Of a stretch of 47,338 nt of DNA, positions 44,663 to 47,338 are shown piece by piece. Both the position numbers and the translations under genes were made by a program. Source of the DNA: Pectobacterium fontis (GTDB lineage Bacteria > Pseudomonadota > Gammaproteobacteria > Enterobacterales > Enterobacteriaceae). Below the pieces are notes generated by a model. That model was not told the origin of the DNA and searched no databases. It saw only the letters and a list, made by a program, of their open reading frames with translations. The stretch is taken from positions 1-47,338 of the forward strand of contig NZ_JSXC01000064.1 in assembly GCF_000803215.1 (NCBI RefSeq), read 5' to 3'. Position 1 is the first letter of the stretch. The number at the start of each line of letters is the position of its first letter.

Positions 44663-45788
44663 TAACGTCAATATGGTGCTCTCACAGGAAATCATTCATG
44701 GCTCGGTGGAGGTGCGTAACGGCGTGATCCACCACATCAGTGATAGGCCGAGTTGCCATCCCAGTGCGCTGGATGGGGAACAGGCCTGGCTCCTGCCGGG
44801 GCTTGTCGAGCTACATACGGATAATCTCGATAAATGTTTTACACCGCGCCCCGGTGTTAATTGGCCTTCTGAAGCGGCGATGCGCAATCACGACGCGCTG
44901 ATTATCTCCAGCGGGATCACCACGGTGCTGGATGCCGTTGCGGTAGGGGATGTGCGCGATGGCGGGCATCGGCTTGAGAACCTGCGGCGTATGACGGATG
45001 CGATACAGTACAGCCAGCAGCAGGGCACCAATCGGGCGGATCATCATTTGCACCTGCGCTGTGAGCTGCCGCATCAGGATACGTTGCCTCTCTTTGAGCA
45101 GTTAGCGGATATTCCGCTGGTCGCGCTCGCGTCATTAATGGATCACTCGCCGGGGCAGCGGCAATTTTCTTCCAAAGAGAAATACCATCAGTATTACAAA
45201 GGCAAGTATCACCTGAATGACGAGCAAATGGATGCGTTTGAGGAGGAGCAACGGGCGGGGTCACGCCGCTGGTCACAGCCTAACCGTGAGGCCATCGTTC
45301 GTCTCTGTCACGAGAAAAGCATCACTCTCGCCAGCCACGACGATGCCACGCCGGAACATATCAACGAAGCCCATCAGCATCGTGTGGCCATCGCCGAGTT
45401 TCCCACAACGGAGATCGCGGCGCGGCAGGCAAACAGCGTCGGAATGAACGTGCTGATGGGGGCGCCGAATGTTATCTGCGGCGGCTCGCACTCCGGCAAT
45501 GTGTCGGCACACCATCTGGCGACGCTCGGCGTGCTTCATATTTTGTCTTCGGATTATTATCCCGCCAGCCTGCTGGAGGCGGCGTTCATGATCGCAGAAG
45601 ATGAGCGCAATGATTACGATCTGCCGCGCGCTATCGCGCTGGCCAGCAGCAACCCTGCTCAGGTGCTGAACTTTGACGATCGCGGCTGTATTGAGGAAGG
45701 GCGGCGAGCCGATCTGCTGCTCGTCAAACGGCACGCACCACAAATGACGCTGATGCGCGTGTGGCGTCAGGGCGTCCGGGTATTCTGA
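44652..45788 (+). CDS. phnM: PhnM, ribose-1-phosphonate 5-triphosphate diphosphatase
   Basis: PhnM removes pyrophosphate from alkylphosphonate-ribose triphosphate before C-P cleavage. The 378-residue product is an amidohydrolase-fold enzyme: N-terminal [10 protein letters not shown], metal-site segment [20 protein letters not shown] near residue 50, [10 protein letters not shown] and [11 protein letters not shown] further on, and C-terminal ADLLLVK. Length matches E. coli PhnM. It overlaps both phnL and phnN. Confidence 0.95.
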   Translation: MIINNVNMVLSQEIIHGSVEVRNGVIHHISDRPSCHPSALDGEQAWLLPGLVELHTDNLDKCFTPRPGVNWPSEAAMRNHDALIISSGITTVLDAVAVGDVRDGGHRLENLRRMTDAIQYSQQQGTNRADHHLHLRCELPHQDTLPLFEQLADIPLVALASLMDHSPGQRQFSSKEKYHQYYKGKYHLNDEQMDAFEEEQRAGSRRWSQPNREAIVRLCHEKSITLASHDDATPEHINEAHQHRVAIAEFPTTEIAARQANSVGMNVLMGAPNVICGGSHSGNVSAHHLATLGVLHILSSDYYPASLLEAAFMIAEDERNDYDLPRAIALASSNPAQVLNFDDRGCIEEGRRADLLLVKRHAPQMTLMRVWRQGVRVF

Positions 45789-46360
45789 TGATGGCTAAAC
45801 TCATCTACCTGATTGGTCCTTCCGGCGCAGGCAAAGACAGCCTGCTCCGGGCAATCCGCCAACTGTCGCTACCGCACCTGCTGGTGGCGCACCGATACAT
45901 CACCCGTCCCGCTGAAATACAAGGCGAGAACCACATTGCATTGACTCAGGAAGAGTTTACGAACCGTCTGAAACTTGGACTGTTTGCGCTCAATTGGCAG
46001 GCGCACCAGTGCCATTATGGCATCGGGATCGAGATTGATGAGTGGCTACAGCGGGGGAACGACGTCATCGTGAATGGTTCGCGGGCGTATCTGACTCAGG
46101 CGCGTGAACGCTATGGCGATACACTCTTTCCGGTATGCCTGACCGTTTCTGCATCGACGCTGCGACAGCGCCTTCATGACAGAGGGCGAGAAAGTGAACA
46201 GCAAATTGCCACGCGCTTGCAGCGTGCGGAGGAAGAGCAACGCCGCTTACAAAACGACTGTGTGCTATTGAATAACGACGGCGATCTGCAACGCACCTTA
46301 TCCGCCTTTCAGTCGCTGCTGCCGTGTGACAGCGTCGGTGAGACGCACAGCAAACAGTAG
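45788..46360 (+). CDS. phnN: PhnN, ribose 1,5-bisphosphate phosphokinase
   Basis: PhnN phosphorylates ribose 1,5-bisphosphate to PRPP, returning the ribose of the C-P lyase product to metabolism. The ~190-residue product has Walker A GPSGAGKDS near residue 10 and the guanylate-kinase-like pattern (HRYITRPAEIQGENHIALT, VIVNGSRAYL). Two adjacent ATGs (45788, 45791) overlap the phnM stop; an upstream GTG is within phnM. phnO, which follows phnN in E. coli, is absent here. Confidence 0.94.
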   Translation: MMAKLIYLIGPSGAGKDSLLRAIRQLSLPHLLVAHRYITRPAEIQGENHIALTQEEFTNRLKLGLFALNWQAHQCHYGIGIEIDEWLQRGNDVIVNGSRAYLTQARERYGDTLFPVCLTVSASTLRQRLHDRGRESEQQIATRLQRAEEEQRRLQNDCVLLNNDGDLQRTLSAFQSLLPCDSVGETHSKQ

Positions 46361-46398
46361 AGCGAGTGGCAAACGTACCGGAGAACAGGAGAAAACCG

Positions 46399-47172
46399 AT
46401 GGCAGCGAAGCATGACGGGATTGTTTTTCACTTTCTGGGAACTGGTGGCGCACAGCAGGTTCCCGCCTTTGGCTGTGAATGTACGATTTGCCAGCAGGCG
46501 CAACGCGATGAAAAAAAACGGCGGCGTGCCTGCTGTGCGGCAATCACCACACAAAACGGCATCATCCTGATTGATGCGGGATTACCTGAACTAGCGCCTT
46601 ACCTGCTTCCCTATCCGACCCGGCATATTCTGTTGACCCACTATCACATGGATCACGTTCAGGGATTATTTCCCCTGCGCTGGGGCTATGGCGATCCCAT
46701 TCCTGTCTTTGGCCCCCCGGATGACGTAGGTTGCGACGATCTCTTTAAGCACCCGGGAATATTGCATTTTCAACAACCGCTGATGCCTTTCCAGCCCTTC
46801 GAACTGGATGGCATCAGGATCACGCCGGTTCCCTTAATCCATTCCAAATTAACCTACGGCTACCTCATCCAAACGCCGACGCATACATTAGCCTACCTGA
46901 CCGACACCATCGGGCTGCCGCCCGACACTGCCGAGTTTCTTGCATCCCACACGCTGGACTATGCGGTTATCGATTGCAGCCACCCGCCCCAGACGACGCC
47001 ACCGCGCAACCACAATGACATCACGCGCGCGCTGGAGGTTTTCACCCAGCTAAATCCCAAACGCCTATACCTGACCCACATCGGCCACGAACTGGATCGC
47101 TGGCTCCACACGCAAACGCTGCTGCCTGAGAACGTTCATGCTGCTTATGATGGGCTGGTGTTGGGGTTGTAG
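46399..47172 (+). CDS. phnP: PhnP, 5-phosphoribosyl 1,2-cyclic phosphate phosphodiesterase
   Basis: PhnP opens the cyclic phosphate made by C-P lyase to give ribose 1,5-bisphosphate, the PhnN substrate. The 257-residue product is a metallo-beta-lactamase-fold enzyme: FLGTGGAQQVPAFGCECTIC (structural Zn2+ cysteines) and the metal motif THYHMDHVQG (HxHxDH). Further ligands lie in TDTIG and LTHIGHELD. The ATG at 46399 is chosen because AGGAG lies seven bases upstream. It is the last phn gene visible. Confidence 0.95.
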   Translation: MAAKHDGIVFHFLGTGGAQQVPAFGCECTICQQAQRDEKKRRRACCAAITTQNGIILIDAGLPELAPYLLPYPTRHILLTHYHMDHVQGLFPLRWGYGDPIPVFGPPDDVGCDDLFKHPGILHFQQPLMPFQPFELDGIRITPVPLIHSKLTYGYLIQTPTHTLAYLTDTIGLPPDTAEFLASHTLDYAVIDCSHPPQTTPPRNHNDITRALEVFTQLNPKRLYLTHIGHELDRWLHTQTLLPENVHAAYDGLVLGL

Positions 47173-47338
47173 AGAAACTTACAACGCTATCAGGGCATGA
47201 GCACGAAATTATGGGGAAGGTTAGTTTTGAAATGACGTCTATCTCAGCGTGATGGTGGCCCGGAGATTGTGTGAAGCTTTGGAAACCACTTTACCTTTAT
47301 AGGCAATCACGCATCCTACTGTAGTGGCATAGTAAATT
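47173..47338. other. Sequence after phnP to window end
   Basis: No gene, terminator or repeat recognised in these 166 bp. The end of the phn transcript is therefore not defined within the window. Confidence 0.4.

Overview
The window looks like the chromosome of a soft-rot enterobacterium, most likely Pectobacterium. The strongest evidence is a pectate lyase whose signal peptide is nearly identical to the well-known PelB leader, followed by a second, PelZ-like lyase. The damX-dam-rpe-gph-trpS order and the nirBD-cysG operon are also enterobacterial. No rRNA, tRNA, transposase or CRISPR array was seen.

Layout. 1-3971 (+): housekeeping block damX (3' end), dam, rpe, gph, trpS. 4146-8510 (-): NADH nitrite reductase nirB-nirD with siroheme synthase cysG, driven by a promoter with a perfect FNR site and a NarL/NarP-type 7-2-7 site at the spacing known for E. 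coli nirB. 8886-10755: an EamA transporter and a convergent LysR regulator. 11281-17921 (+): an enolase-superfamily enzyme followed by a complete oligopeptide-type ABC importer. 18116-21341: ppiA (+), then pelZ-like and pelB (-). 22019-24703 (-): aspA and a LysR regulator. 25073-25620 (-): a small orphan module with two short ORFs and a strongly structured leader resembling phage C4-type antisense switches.

25908-32389 (+) is a sulfur operon: serine O-acetyltransferase, cysteine synthase, JAMM/M67 protease, ubiquitin-like sulfur carrier, E1-rhodanese, a family 2A (SrpI-type) encapsulin shell protein, and a SufS-type cysteine desulfurase with a ~95-residue Pro/Gly-rich N-terminal extension typical of encapsulin cargo. 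It combines a protein nanocompartment with a CysO/Mec-like, carrier-protein route to cysteine. A 22-bp perfect palindrome lies about 100 bp upstream.

32495-36311: the RNA repair locus rtcR (-) / rtcB (+) with a clear sigma-54 promoter. In place of rtcA next to rtcB there is a nucleotidyltransferase.

36874-47172 (+): PEP mutase (aepX), phosphonopyruvate decarboxylase (aepY) and a beta-hydroxyacid dehydrogenase are followed without a break by the C-P lyase genes phnGHIJKLMNP. Making a C-P bond and breaking one are thus encoded back to back. The phosphonate importer phnCDE, phnF and phnO are not in the window. The sulfur operon and this phosphonate locus are the most notable parts of the window.
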